A stretch of DNA of 64,000 bases from CAZGOM01 sp964542875 (GCA_964542875.1 CAZIWA010000007.1:19348-83347), one strand, 5' to 3'. Shown: positions 32,514-41,871, numbered from the stretch's first letter. Made by a program: numbers and translations. Notes: generated by a model from the letters alone, not told the origin.

Positions 32514-34067
32514 ATGATGAGCCTGTTGCCCAACCTCTTGATCTTCCTGCCCATCCTTGGCGCGCTTGCGTGCTTTGGCGGGTCGCCGGCGTCAGGCCGG
32601 AGGGCGGCGATCTTCATTTCATCACTGGTGCTGGTGATCTCAGGTTTCCTGGCCGCCGCCTACGTGGCCGACGGCACCGGCACTGCCCTGTGGCAAACCT
32701 CCCTGCCGTGGATCAACGCCATCGACGCCCGGTACCAGATCGGCATCGACGGGCTCTCCCTGCCTCTGATCGTCCTCACCAATGTGCTGTTCGTGCTGGC
32801 GATCATCGCCTCGACAAGCATCAAAAAATCGCCCCATATGTTCTATGGATTGCTGCTTGTGCTTCAAGCGGCAACCGTAGGCGTATTCCTGGCGCAGGAC
32901 CTGATTTTATTCTTTCTGTTCTTCGAACTCACGCTGGTTCCGCTTTACTTCCTGATCGGCGTGTGGGGCGGGGAAAACCGCCGTTTCGCCGCGATCAAAA
33001 TGGTCATCTTCACGCTGGCCGGATCGTTTTGCCTGCTGGCCGTCATGTTCATCCTCTTTCGCGGAATGGGCAGCAACACCGGTCCGATGTGGACGCTGGT
33101 CAAAACCGAATCCCTGGGGCTGGACCCGGCACTTACCCAGCACACCATCGTGCATGCGCTCTCGAGCCACCATGAAATCATGGCGGTCTGCTTCTGGCTC
33201 ACCCTCGTCGCCTTTGGCGTAAAGCTCGCCGTGGTTCCCTTCCACGGCTGGCTGCCGGACGCGCACGTGGAAGCGCCCACCCCGGTCTCCATGATCCTGG
33301 CCGGCATCCTCCTGAAGCTCGGCGGCTACGGCTTATTCCGAATCTCCTTTAGCCTCTTCCCCCAGATCGCCCTTCAATACCAGGGCACCCTGGCCACCCT
33401 CGGCGTGGTTTCCATCCTCTTTGGCGCGCTGTGCGCGCTGGGCCAAAAAGACCTGAAAAAACTGGTCGCCTATTCCTCCGTAAGCCACATGGGCTTCGTG
33501 CTGCTGGGGTTGGCCGCACTCAACAGCACCGGCAGCCGCGGCGCATACTTCCAGATGATCGCGCACGGCGTCTCCTCCGCGATGATGTTCTTCGTCGTGG
33601 GCGTGCTCTACGAACGCGCCCATCACCGCGTGATCGACAACTTCGGCGGCATCTGGAAGCAATTCCCCGACCTGGGCGGCTGGGCCCTGCTGGCCTGCCT
33701 GGCCTCTATGGGTCTGCCTTCGCTCTGCGGCTTCGTCGGTGAATTGCTGGTGATCATCGGCGCATTCTCCGGGATCAAAACCCCGGGCCCGGCGACCGGC
33801 ACATTCCCCGCGGGATATGTCTTTGGCTCCCTGGCTGCGCTGAGCACCATCATCACCGCGGCTTACACGCTTTGGATGTTCAAACGCGTGTTCATGGGCG
33901 AACCCAAGCCCGAAGTCACCATTTACGAACCGCTCACCACCCGCGAAGCCTGCCTGCTGGCCATCATGGGCGTAGGCGCCATTGCCTTGGGCGTGTGGCC
34001 CATGCTGGTGCTGGCCCCTGCCGATGTCTCCCTCAATGGGCTTCCCTTCCTCTGGTTCTTTCCCTGA
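32514..34067 (+). CDS. nuoM: NADH-quinone oxidoreductase subunit M
   Basis: An antiporter-like proton-pumping subunit, 517 residues. Signatures are DLILFFLFFELTLVPLYFLIG with the essential glutamate, FHGWLPDAHVEAPTPVSMILAG, KDLKKLVAYSSVSHMGFVLLG and LPSLCGFVGELLVIIGAF. Two ATG codons stand in tandem at the start. It lies between nuoL and nuoN with short gaps. Confidence 0.97.
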   Translation: MMSLLPNLLIFLPILGALACFGGSPASGRRAAIFISSLVLVISGFLAAAYVADGTGTALWQTSLPWINAIDARYQIGIDGLSLPLIVLTNVLFVLAIIASTSIKKSPHMFYGLLLVLQAATVGVFLAQDLILFFLFFELTLVPLYFLIGVWGGENRRFAAIKMVIFTLAGSFCLLAVMFILFRGMGSNTGPMWTLVKTESLGLDPALTQHTIVHALSSHHEIMAVCFWLTLVAFGVKLAVVPFHGWLPDAHVEAPTPVSMILAGILLKLGGYGLFRISFSLFPQIALQYQGTLATLGVVSILFGALCALGQKDLKKLVAYSSVSHMGFVLLGLAALNSTGSRGAYFQMIAHGVSSAMMFFVVGVLYERAHHRVIDNFGGIWKQFPDLGGWALLACLASMGLPSLCGFVGELLVIIGAFSGIKTPGPATGTFPAGYVFGSLAALSTIITAAYTLWMFKRVFMGEPKPEVTIYEPLTTREACLLAIMGVGAIALGVWPMLVLAPADVSLNGLPFLWFFP

Positions 34068-34097
34068 TTCCTCCAACCCCCAAGCGACCTATTCACA

Positions 34098-35696
34098 GTG
34101 AACCCCACCCTGCCCGACATCAAGACGCTTCTCCTGGTCTCGCCTGAACTGGCGCTGGTGCTGGGTGTGGTGTGCATCCTGATCGCGGGCATCCTCCGGC
34201 AGGCCAGCCCGAGAAACCTGCTGACCATCGCCGGCCTGGCGGGCTTTGCCTGCGCCGCCGCCGCCATCTGGACAACCCGGGTGCTGCCCGACAACGGGGC
34301 AATCTTCTCCGGCATGCTCAGCATCGATCCCTTCAGCCAATACTTCAAAGTCATTCTGGGGCTGTTCCTGGTTCTGGTGATCTTTCAGTGGTCGGTGCTC
34401 ACCGAGCGTGAAGAGATCCAGCAATCCGGGCCCGACTTCTTAGCCCTGGTGCTGGGCGCCGGCGTCGGCATGGCGCTGATGGCTTCTTCCAGCAATCTGC
34501 TGATGATCTTCCTTGCCACAGAGACGGCGTCATTCCCCAGCTACGCTTTGGCGGGCTTCAGGAAGCGCAGCCGCACCGGCAGCGAAGCCGCGGTGAAGTA
34601 CGTCATGTTCGGCGCTGTATCCAGCGCAGTGACGGTGTTTGGCATGTCGCTGGTCTACAGTGCCACCGGCACACTGGACCTTGCCGGCTGCCTCAAGGCT
34701 AACCCCATTGAAACCACCGCTCCCCTTTTGGCTGTGGGTCTGGCGCTGGCCGCCGCGGGCATTCTGTTTAAGATCGCCAGCGTGCCGATGCACTTCTGGT
34801 GCCCTGACGTGTTCCAGGCGGCTCCCACACCTGTCACCACCCTGCTCTCGGTCGCATCCAAGGGCGCAGGCATCTGTGTGCTGGTTCGCGCCGTCACCCT
34901 GGCCGGTTCCCCGGGCGAGGCCAGCCATGCGCTGGTGATCGCCGGGTGGGCCATCGGGCTTCTGGGCTTGCTAAGCGCAACCGCAGGCAACCTGCTGGCC
35001 CTGCTTCAGACCAATTTCAAACGCATGCTGGCCTATAGCTCCATCGCGCATGCCGGATACATGGTGGCCGGGGCGGGCGTGCTGCTGACCGCGGACCCCG
35101 GCGCAGGCGCTGGCGCGAGAATCGCGGGCGCCATTCTCTTCTACCTCACCGTCTATCTGTTCATGAACGTGACGGGCCTCACCGCCGCCGGGCTCATCGC
35201 GCAAAAGACCGGCAGCTACGACATCCGGACCTATGGCGGCATCCCCAAAAAGAGCCCGATCCTCTTCGTCGGCATGCTCGCCGCCACGCTCTCGCTCTTT
35301 GGCCTGCCCACCCTCGGCGGCTTCATGGCCAAGCTCTACCTCCTCACCGGCGCCATCCAGGCCGGCACCGGCGCTTTGGCCTACGTCGTGGTGGCCGGCG
35401 TGCTGGTGAACTCCCTGCTGAGCCTCTACTTCTACATGCGCCCGGTTTACTACATGGCCCTGGCCCCCTCGCCGGACACCGACAGAGCCGGCTACGTCAA
35501 ACCCTGGTCCATTTCACTGCCGGGCACCGTGCTGGTGGTCGTCTGCACGCTGGCCATCGTGGTTCTGGGCCTTGCCCCCGGCGTGGTGATGGATGCCGCA
35601 CGCGATATGGCGGTCATCCGCTTCATCCCGGGCAAAGTGAAGATCAAGCCGGAAGTCCTCTACCACATCCCTGCTGAGATGCGCCCCAAGCCTTAA
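34098..35696 (+). CDS. nuoN: NADH-quinone oxidoreductase subunit N
   Basis: The third antiporter-like subunit, 532 residues. Signatures are MIFLATETASFPSYALAGF, VPMHFWCPDVFQAAPTPVTTLLSVASKGAG and NFKRMLAYSSIAHAGYMVAG. The start codon is GTG, 30 bases after the nuoM stop. It is the last nuo gene here; the peripheral-arm genes nuoA-I are not in the window. It converges on the next gene with only a weak ATCAAA...TTTGAT hairpin between. Confidence 0.95.
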   Translation: MNPTLPDIKTLLLVSPELALVLGVVCILIAGILRQASPRNLLTIAGLAGFACAAAAIWTTRVLPDNGAIFSGMLSIDPFSQYFKVILGLFLVLVIFQWSVLTEREEIQQSGPDFLALVLGAGVGMALMASSSNLLMIFLATETASFPSYALAGFRKRSRTGSEAAVKYVMFGAVSSAVTVFGMSLVYSATGTLDLAGCLKANPIETTAPLLAVGLALAAAGILFKIASVPMHFWCPDVFQAAPTPVTTLLSVASKGAGICVLVRAVTLAGSPGEASHALVIAGWAIGLLGLLSATAGNLLALLQTNFKRMLAYSSIAHAGYMVAGAGVLLTADPGAGAGARIAGAILFYLTVYLFMNVTGLTAAGLIAQKTGSYDIRTYGGIPKKSPILFVGMLAATLSLFGLPTLGGFMAKLYLLTGAIQAGTGALAYVVVAGVLVNSLLSLYFYMRPVYYMALAPSPDTDRAGYVKPWSISLPGTVLVVVCTLAIVVLGLAPGVVMDAARDMAVIRFIPGKVKIKPEVLYHIPAEMRPKP

Positions 35697-35730
35697 TGCC
35701 CAACGCTCTCATCCATGAGAAATCAAAGAC

Positions 35731-37941
35731 TTATTTGATCGATGGTTTGGTCGATGAATAAAGAGGGCGTATCTCCGCATTCATGGCAACGGGCATCATC
35801 ACGCCTGAACTGGTCAAAATAAACACCGGCACGTTACGCGGAGCGCTTAACGCATCATCCACCATTTTGATGAATCGCTCGTAAGGCAGAATTTCAGCGC
35901 CCGATACCAGGGACAGATTTTTTGAAGCGTCAACCGTCTTCCCATTGACAGTCGTCTGGCACCCGATGCGATATCGAAGTACAGGCCCGCTCCGCTCCCA
36001 GACGCGTACCCACACATGCAGGCCTGCTTGCCGCGTATCGCCCTCCACCTTGACGGAAATGACATACCGGTCCAGCGGTACCCTCATAGCCGACGTACGC
36101 AGCACGCCGGCAAGCGCTTCCCCCGTAAGCCGTCGCCCTTTTAACCCTTCCAGCGCCGTGCGCGTGCGTGCATCAAGCTTTCCATATTCTTCATGCACCT
36201 CAATGGACCGCACCGTGTTCGCCATCGCTTGCGCAACACGGTCTAATTCTGCTCGCCCCGGGCTGTTCTCTGAAGACGTCACCAAGGCGCTTTCCACGCC
36301 TGGGAGAAGTGGTAGCCCCTTGGCCTTCAGCGCCCGCAGTGCTTGCGTCCGATCCGCCTCATTTTCGGACGTCATCGCCCGCTGAAGAAGCTTCTCATCC
36401 GCCTCGCTGATGGCAGATTTGCGCTCCGCAAGAGCAACCGCAGGCAGCCCCATTTCACGACGCCAGGCATTGAGGATCTGATTCCTGGCAATATCCCTTT
36501 CAGCAACCGTCACACGGCCATTGAATGTGTACTTCGTTGGAAAAATTTGGGCGAGTCTTGCCGCCGCAATGTCCCCAACCCGTGGGATTTTGAGGGTGTA
36601 TTCACTAACTCCAAAATCGTTGTCGCCCACCCGGCTGTCATCTTTGAGCAGCCCGACCAGCAATGCTTCCCGAGCCCGGCTGATTGCCGCCATCCGCTCT
36701 TTTTCCTCGGGCGTGCTCAACTTGGAATAATTAATTGGGTCTAGCGGCTCGCCGCTGAGGTGCATCACCCAGAACTTCGTGTTCGCTGAATGCCGATCAA
36801 GGCCATGAGCCAGCGCGCTCACCGCTTCCGGAGTGCGTACGCCAATGAGAAATTCGATCACGGCATTCATATTTGAGTTTTTGTCGTCAGCATTCTCAAG
36901 GTTCTTCCATTCGTGAACCATTGCATCAATCAACTCCTGGCGGTCATGACCCAATGCCCACAAGGTGCGAGCGCATTTGACCCGTAATTTAGGGGCCGGT
37001 GAATTCTTCATCTCGTCCGTCAGCCAGGCATCCACTTGCGCGATCGGCAGCAGTTGCAGCGCCGGCAAAAACGCCTGGGCACCCCATCGTTCTCCGGAAT
37101 TGGCGTACCCTTTCTTGATCGCCTCCAACGCCTCTTGCGGAAAGCGTTCGGCAAGCAAAAGCGCTTGGGAAGTGGCGTTATTTCGCCCGCTCTCCACCGT
37201 GGAGCTCGCAACCTGCCTCAACCCTTTCTCGGTCACCGCGGTCCACCAGAGCGACATTTGCTCCTGCGATGTACCTTCACCCGCGGAATTAAAAGACCTC
37301 CTGGCAACCTGCATTGCGGCGATCTCCACCACATCCCCCACGGACATCACCCGAGGCATTTCCTGGGGTCCGCCGCTGTTGTTGATGTAGCGCGTGAGCC
37401 GCGTATCCCCACGAGCTTCGATCAGATATGGAAACATCTCCATCCCGCGGATGCTGACTTCCTTCAATGGGTTTGGCCAAATCCTGTCGATGGAGGCGGG
37501 ATCGTAATTCATCTGCTGAGCGATATCCTCGGTTTTCTGGAGGATATTGAAGCCAGTCATGGAGAGCCCGTTGATGCGATCGTCCACGAATTCCTTGTCG
37601 GACACTTTTGATATTTGTTCTGTCTTGGCGACCCCAGTTTGTTCTTCCACGGCTCGCTTTAAGCCATCGCGCAATCGTGTGGCTTCCGCCGCATAGACGC
37701 CTTGTGGATATTCCTGAAGGAATGCCTCGCAGGATTCCAGCAGTTGAGCAACCGTCACATTTTTGTCGATGAAACGCTGGACGATATTCGTCAGCTCTTT
37801 CCTGGCCTTTTCGTCACGCGTCTCAAATGCCGATTCACGGTTGCCAACCCTTACTCTAGGCAGCGCCTGCGCCCAGGCTTCGCCATTCCCCTGCCATGCA
37901 CACAACGCCGCCAGCAGAACCCAAGCCACCCGGTGTTTCAT
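35731..37941 (-). CDS. Exported hypothetical protein with HEAT-like helical repeats
   Basis: A 736-residue protein of no named family. It starts with a Sec signal peptide (MKHRVAWVLLAALCAWQGNGEAWA|Q). The next 90 residues are helical and TPR-like (RFIDKNVTVAQLLESCEAFLQEYPQGVYAAEA). The central part (about 250-480) is alpha-helical with repeat-like segments (APKLRVKCARTLWALGHDRQ; TPEAVSALAHGLDRHSA), suggesting HEAT-type repeats. The last 120 residues are beta-rich. AGGA lies 6 bases before the ATG. Likely a periplasmic or outer-membrane scaffold; nothing nearby indicates its partner. Confidence 0.75.
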   Translation of the reverse strand: MKHRVAWVLLAALCAWQGNGEAWAQALPRVRVGNRESAFETRDEKARKELTNIVQRFIDKNVTVAQLLESCEAFLQEYPQGVYAAEATRLRDGLKRAVEEQTGVAKTEQISKVSDKEFVDDRINGLSMTGFNILQKTEDIAQQMNYDPASIDRIWPNPLKEVSIRGMEMFPYLIEARGDTRLTRYINNSGGPQEMPRVMSVGDVVEIAAMQVARRSFNSAGEGTSQEQMSLWWTAVTEKGLRQVASSTVESGRNNATSQALLLAERFPQEALEAIKKGYANSGERWGAQAFLPALQLLPIAQVDAWLTDEMKNSPAPKLRVKCARTLWALGHDRQELIDAMVHEWKNLENADDKNSNMNAVIEFLIGVRTPEAVSALAHGLDRHSANTKFWVMHLSGEPLDPINYSKLSTPEEKERMAAISRAREALLVGLLKDDSRVGDNDFGVSEYTLKIPRVGDIAAARLAQIFPTKYTFNGRVTVAERDIARNQILNAWRREMGLPAVALAERKSAISEADEKLLQRAMTSENEADRTQALRALKAKGLPLLPGVESALVTSSENSPGRAELDRVAQAMANTVRSIEVHEEYGKLDARTRTALEGLKGRRLTGEALAGVLRTSAMRVPLDRYVISVKVEGDTRQAGLHVWVRVWERSGPVLRYRIGCQTTVNGKTVDASKNLSLVSGAEILPYERFIKMVDDALSAPRNVPVFILTSSGVMMPVAMNAEIRPLYSSTKPSIK

Positions 37942-38060
37942 AGGTCATCCTGATTCGACTAAAACCTTGGTCTTACTGTAGGCAAAGAAAACCACTTCCA
38001 GGCTTACGCGCAAACAATATAGACTACGCTCAACATCAACCCCGCAAACGGAGCGTCCCC

Positions 38061-39026
38061 ATGGCCTCAGCCAACACCAAACCGTACATCGGCGTCGACC
38101 TGGGCGGAACCAAAATCCAGGTCGGCATCGTTGATTCATCAGACAAAATCCTCGGCCGCGGACGCTCCAAAACCAAAGCCGAAGAAGGCTCCGACGCCGT
38201 CATCAAACGCATCGCCAAGACCGTCCAGGAAGCGCTCGACGAAGCCAAGCTCACCCTCCCCCAGATCGCCGGCGTGGGCATCGGCGCTCCAGGCGTCGTG
38301 GACATGAAAACCGGTGTCGTGATCGACGCCAGCAACCTGCGCTGGAGCAAAGTGCCTCTTGGCGCGCTTCTCTCCAAGGAACTCAAGCTCCCCGTCACCG
38401 TGGACAACGACGTGAACGTCGGCACCTGGGCTGAGTACGTCGCCGGCGCCGGCAAAGGTTTCAGCGACATCATGGGCGTCTTCGTCGGCACCGGCATCGG
38501 CGGCGGGTTCGTCATCAACGGCAAGCTCTACGCCGGGCACTTCATGAGCGCCGGTGAAATCGGCCAGACCATCCTTCAGCCCGACGCTCCCCGCGCCTAC
38601 CGCAGGCTCGAATACCTCGCCAGCCGGACCGCCATCGTCAATCAGCTCATCCAGCTCATTCATTCCAATCACAAGAGCAAGATTGTCGATCTCGTCGATG
38701 GCGACCTCACCGACATCCGCTCCAAGGCCATCGATCAGGCCATCGATGAAAAAGACCAACTCACGACCGACGTCGTCAAGCGCGCCGCGTTCTACGTCGG
38801 CTGCTCCATCGCCAACGCCGTCACGCTGCTGAGCCTCCCCTGCGTCGTGCTCGGCGGCGGAGTCACCGAAGCACTCGGCAAACCCTGGATGCAATGGGTG
38901 CGCGAAAGCTTCGAGATGAACGTTTACCCCGCCCATCTCAAAGAATGCAAAATCATTGAATCAAAATTCGGCGACGACGCCGGCCTCCTGGGCGCTGCCT
39001 TCCTGGCCCGGGAAGAAAGCAAATAA
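38061..39026 (+). CDS. ROK family sugar kinase without the zinc site
   Basis: Probably phosphorylates glucose or a related sugar with ATP. The 321-residue protein has the phosphate-1 loop GVDLGGTKIQVGI, IGAPGVVD, catalytic aspartate in VDNDVNVGTWAE and the ROK block GVFVGTGIGGGFVINGKLYAG. The family's zinc site is missing: GEIGH is GEIGQ (Q169), and the CxCGxxGC cysteines are replaced (ILQPDAPRAYRRLEYLASR). All four ligands are lost together, so this looks like a settled zinc-independent branch rather than damage. It is monocistronic and followed by a GATGT-type repeat. Confidence 0.9.
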   Translation: MASANTKPYIGVDLGGTKIQVGIVDSSDKILGRGRSKTKAEEGSDAVIKRIAKTVQEALDEAKLTLPQIAGVGIGAPGVVDMKTGVVIDASNLRWSKVPLGALLSKELKLPVTVDNDVNVGTWAEYVAGAGKGFSDIMGVFVGTGIGGGFVINGKLYAGHFMSAGEIGQTILQPDAPRAYRRLEYLASRTAIVNQLIQLIHSNHKSKIVDLVDGDLTDIRSKAIDQAIDEKDQLTTDVVKRAAFYVGCSIANAVTLLSLPCVVLGGGVTEALGKPWMQWVRESFEMNVYPAHLKECKIIESKFGDDAGLLGAAFLAREESK

Positions 39027-39354
39027 AAATGTAGGATGGTGAATGTAAGATGTCTGATGTCCTCCCTCAGTCTCGCGACATCGGCTACAATCTGACCCCA
39101 AATCCCCCTTGTCTCCCCTCCGCCCCGTTGAGGCCTTTGCGCCCCAGCGGGGTTTTTATCTCCGGGGCACGCAGAATATTTTTCCCGATGTGTGATGAAT
39201 CGATGGCTTTTGTGTTGAAGTTGCGCGAGGGGTGGATTAGGATGGGACACTGTGCACCGGCAATGGGGAAAAATTGCTGGAACACCACGATGAATGTCCG
39301 ATGTAGTTAATAGCCGTTAGCCCGGCACTTTGGGCTGTTTGATTGCGCAATGCC
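39027..39354. other. Intergenic region with a repeat
   Basis: About 330 bases without a supported gene. The first 35 bases are a GATGT-family repeat. Further on lies CCCCGTTGAGGCCTTTGCGCCCCAGCGGGGTTTTTAT (39126-39162), a C-rich stretch whose CCCCG / CGGGG ends followed by TTTTT may act as a terminator for the kinase gene. Confidence 0.45.
39029..39060. repeat. GATGT-family short repeat after the ROK kinase gene
   Basis: Begins 2 bases after the stop codon and contains AATGTAAGATGTCTGATGT, which shares the AATGT(C/A)AGATGT unit with the elements at 6.4 kb and 50.4 kb. No second arm is obvious here. Confidence 0.5.
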
Positions 39355-39783
39355 ATGAATCAGCCTAACGACAAGGACGTCAGCTCAAAACCCAAGGAAG
39401 GGGAATCATCGCCAATGGTTGCCACAAGAAGTTCTCTGCCCGTCACACGGGAATCAATCACACACAAATTCAGCATCATGGGCCATGAGGGCTACCTCAC
39501 GGTCGGTCTTTTTGAAAACGGCCTCCCCGGCGAGATTTTCATCAAGATGTCCAAGGAAGGCTCCACCCTGTCGGGGCTCATCCAGGCTTACTGCCGGGCC
39601 TTCAGCCTCGCCCTGCAGTTTGGCCTCCCCCTGCACGAAGCCGTCCACCGGTTCAAGGGAATGCGCTTTGAACCCATGGGCCCCACCTCCAACCCGGAAA
39701 TCCCCGAAGCGATGTCCATCATCGACTACGTGGCCAAGTTCCTTGAGTTGCACTTCATCCACAAGCGCAACGACCGGATGTAA
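39355..39783 (+). CDS. Stand-alone homologue of the class II ribonucleotide reductase C-terminal domain (NrdJb/TSCPD type)
   Basis: A 142-residue protein matching the C-terminal region of B12-dependent ribonucleotide reductases: THKFSIMGHEGYLTVGLFEN, GLPGEIFIKMSKEGSTLSGL, LALQFGLPLHEAV, FEPMGPTSNPEIPEAMSI and DYVAKFLELHF. In some bacteria NrdJ is split into NrdJa and NrdJb, and short TSCPD proteins like this one exist. The terminal cysteine-rich swivel arm is absent, and no catalytic subunit lies next to it. It may assist a class II reductase encoded elsewhere or have its own role. The ATG used follows an in-frame TTG by four codons. Confidence 0.8.
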   Translation: MNQPNDKDVSSKPKEGESSPMVATRSSLPVTRESITHKFSIMGHEGYLTVGLFENGLPGEIFIKMSKEGSTLSGLIQAYCRAFSLALQFGLPLHEAVHRFKGMRFEPMGPTSNPEIPEAMSIIDYVAKFLELHFIHKRNDRM

Positions 39784-39809
39784 GACATCCCGCCGGTAAC
39801 AACACCTCG

Positions 39810-39843
39810 CACAGCATGGGCCATGCCCCTGCTGTGTTTTTGT
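39810..39843 (+). terminator. Terminator of the NrdJ-tail gene
   Basis: CACAGCA ... TGCTGTG with an inner GGGC-CAT-GCCC stem is followed by TTTTTGTTTT, 26 bases after the stop codon. Confidence 0.9.
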
Positions 39844-39902
39844 TTTAACGAAACAAACCAGAATAACTGGCCCTGCGGCATGAAATCCCCCAGCAATGAA
39901 AC

Positions 39903-41234
39903 TTACTTTCCCGCACCTGCGCGGCTACTCAACCAAGCCAACGCCTGTGTCCGATCGACATGCTGGCCCATGAGCTGAAGATCATACGCCTCATCCAGCA
40001 CTTTTTTGAACGCCGGCCCCGGCTTCATGCCCTGTGCGATCAAATCCTGCCCCGTCAAAAATGGCTCCGGGCGTACATCCTGCGCCTGAAGCTCCGGCGT
40101 TTCGTTGTCCACCACCTGCATCACCGCTCGGACGGCCATCACGTGCCCAAGCGCCCCGCCCAGTTGCAGCGCTTCGGGCGCGTATTGGCTGGCCAGCAGC
40201 CGCTTCTTCTGCGCAATGTTCAGTGACTGCCATCGCAGCACGCTTGGCAGCAGAAGGAATGCACCGTTGAAAGTTTCGGTCTGCTGATTGCTCAATGCGA
40301 GCGCGTTACGCAGACGCGCACCGGTGTCCGGCAGATCACGGTCGACAAACGCCTGGAGATGGCCATGAAGCCAATCCACCCGATCGCGCGCGCCCGGCCC
40401 CTCGCCCGGGTGCATGCTCGTGAGGCCCAGCCGGTCGATGGTCCACGCGGCTAGCGCCACAGGAAAGGCGCTGGCTCCCGGCAAACCCTCCAGGGTGGGC
40501 AACGGAACATTTTTGTGCGCTTCGTTAAGCGCAGGCCCATCCAGATTCAGCGATTGCACAAGCGCAGCAGCCTGCGCCCTGCCAGGGCATGCGAGGCTGG
40601 CGCCCAGTTCCTGCCCGATGCGCTCGCGTGAAATCTGGCTCAGATAGCGCGCGTGCGTCTTGATGGCCGCCGCGGTGACAGGCTCAATCTCAAACCCCAT
40701 GCGCGCGGCGAAGCGCACGGCCCGCAACATACGCAGGTAATCTTCCGCAAAGCGATCCGCAGGCGTGCCGATGGCCCGGATGATCTTGTTGGCCAGGTCT
40801 TCCCGGCCGTTGACGTAATCGATGATCCGCTGGGATTCATCCCTGGCCACCGGGTCTTCAAACATCCCATTGATGGTGAAGTCCCGTCTGATGGCATCTT
40901 CGCGCGCGTTGGTGAAAACCACTTTTCCTGGGTGCCGGCCGTCGGTGTAGTTGGACTCTGACCGGAAGGTGGCCACCTGGATCTCGTGCCCCATCAGGCG
41001 CACAAGCGCGACCCCGAAAGCCTCGCCGACAAAGCGTGCGCTGCGGAAAGTCTTCACCACGGTCTCGGGGTGCGCATCGGTGGCGACGTCGTAGTCCTTG
41101 GGCGTTTTGCCCAGGAGCCGATCCCGAACACACCCGCCTGCGAAATAAGCCACATGTCCGGCGTCCTGAAGGACCTTGATCACTTTGATCCCGGCATCGC
41201 GCGCGCTGAGTTTTTCAGGCTGTTCCTGAGACAT
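39903..41234 (-). CDS. CCA tRNA nucleotidyltransferase / poly(A) polymerase family
   Basis: A class II template-independent nucleotidyltransferase of 443 residues that adds CCA to tRNA or A tails to RNA. The catalytic head shows YFAGGCVRDRLLGK, the metal-binding DYDVAT, VATFRSESNYTDGRHPGKV and RRDFTINGM. Then come the neck motif EDYLRMLRAVRFAARMGF and a helical body. A GRHP-type loop and the length could fit either activity; bacterial PcnB and CCA enzymes cannot be separated safely by eye. Confidence 0.9.
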   Translation of the reverse strand: MSQEQPEKLSARDAGIKVIKVLQDAGHVAYFAGGCVRDRLLGKTPKDYDVATDAHPETVVKTFRSARFVGEAFGVALVRLMGHEIQVATFRSESNYTDGRHPGKVVFTNAREDAIRRDFTINGMFEDPVARDESQRIIDYVNGREDLANKIIRAIGTPADRFAEDYLRMLRAVRFAARMGFEIEPVTAAAIKTHARYLSQISRERIGQELGASLACPGRAQAAALVQSLNLDGPALNEAHKNVPLPTLEGLPGASAFPVALAAWTIDRLGLTSMHPGEGPGARDRVDWLHGHLQAFVDRDLPDTGARLRNALALSNQQTETFNGAFLLLPSVLRWQSLNIAQKKRLLASQYAPEALQLGGALGHVMAVRAVMQVVDNETPELQAQDVRPEPFLTGQDLIAQGMKPGPAFKKVLDEAYDLQLMGQHVDRTQALAWLSSRAGAGK

Positions 41235-41375
41235 GCGGGGAAGATTATCAGATATCCCCCGGCAGTTACATTCGATGAAATCGACGACATGCTCGCTCGA
41301 GGCATTAAACCCAAGTGCGACGCCTCATCACCCTGGCGGATATCCCCCTCACAAACAACGGTTCAACGACCGCCC

Positions 41376-41381
41376 TATAAT
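41376..41381 (+). promoter_or_regulatory. Consensus -10 box six bases before an ATG
   Basis: TATAAT ends 6 bases before the start codon of the DUF2892 gene. Initiation at the usual distance would place the transcript start at or next to the ATG, that is a leaderless mRNA. No convincing -35 is visible. Confidence 0.4.
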
Positions 41382-41387
41382 CCCGGC

Positions 41388-41624
41388 ATGCAATGCAACA
41401 TCGACGCCAAGGGCAAAGCCGTTCGTCTCTTCGCTGGAATCGCGTGCCTGGTGATCGGCACCATGGTGGGCGTGCTGGCCATGTCCGGGGCGCTGGAAAC
41501 GTCCGGAACCCGCGCGGCGAACATCGTCGCCGGGCTTCTCGTCTTCTCTGGCGCGTTCATGGTTTTTGAAGGCTGGTCGGGCTGGTGCGCACTTCGCGCC
41601 ATGGGGATCAAGACAAAAATCTAG
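41388..41624 (+). CDS. DUF2892 (YgaP-like) small membrane protein
   Basis: A 78-residue protein with two membrane helices (AVRLFAGIACLVIGTMVGVLAM and IVAGLLVFSGAFMVFEGWSG) and the ending GWCALRAMGIKTKI, which matches the GWCxxRAxGIKT signature of DUF2892 proteins related to the membrane part of YgaP. Its function is unknown. There is no RBS; a TATAAT just before the ATG suggests a leaderless transcript. It converges with a pair of small membrane proteins. Confidence 0.8.
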   Translation: MQCNIDAKGKAVRLFAGIACLVIGTMVGVLAMSGALETSGTRAANIVAGLLVFSGAFMVFEGWSGWCALRAMGIKTKI

Positions 41625-41634
41625 CGCTCCCCGC

Positions 41635-41871
41635 TTAGATCCCCGCGGTGATCAGCCACGCCGCAAACCCAAGCAGAAACATCAACCCCGAACTCTTAAG
41701 CAAAAACCACATTGCTTTCGCCGGCACTTTTTTCGGGTCCGGTGTGGTGATGGCTTTGTAGCCGATCCCCACCATCATCATCAGAAATACTCCGAAAAAA
41801 AGCCAGTATTTTTCGATCGCAAGAGGATCCACAAACAATTTGTTGGCCAGCGTGAAGACGGCGAATGTCAT
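41635..41871 (-). CDS. Hypothetical two-helix membrane protein
   Basis: A 78-residue protein with hydrophobic segments at residues 20-40 (EKYWLFFGVFLMMMVGIGY) and 55-76 (WFLLKSSGLMFLLGFAAWLI), joined by a lysine/proline-rich loop (TTPDPKKVPAK). The family is not recognised. Its ATG overlaps the stop of the upstream gene by four bases, so the two are translationally coupled and probably work together. Confidence 0.7.
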   Translation of the reverse strand: MTFAVFTLANKLFVDPLAIEKYWLFFGVFLMMMVGIGYKAITTPDPKKVPAKAMWFLLKSSGLMFLLGFAAWLITAGI

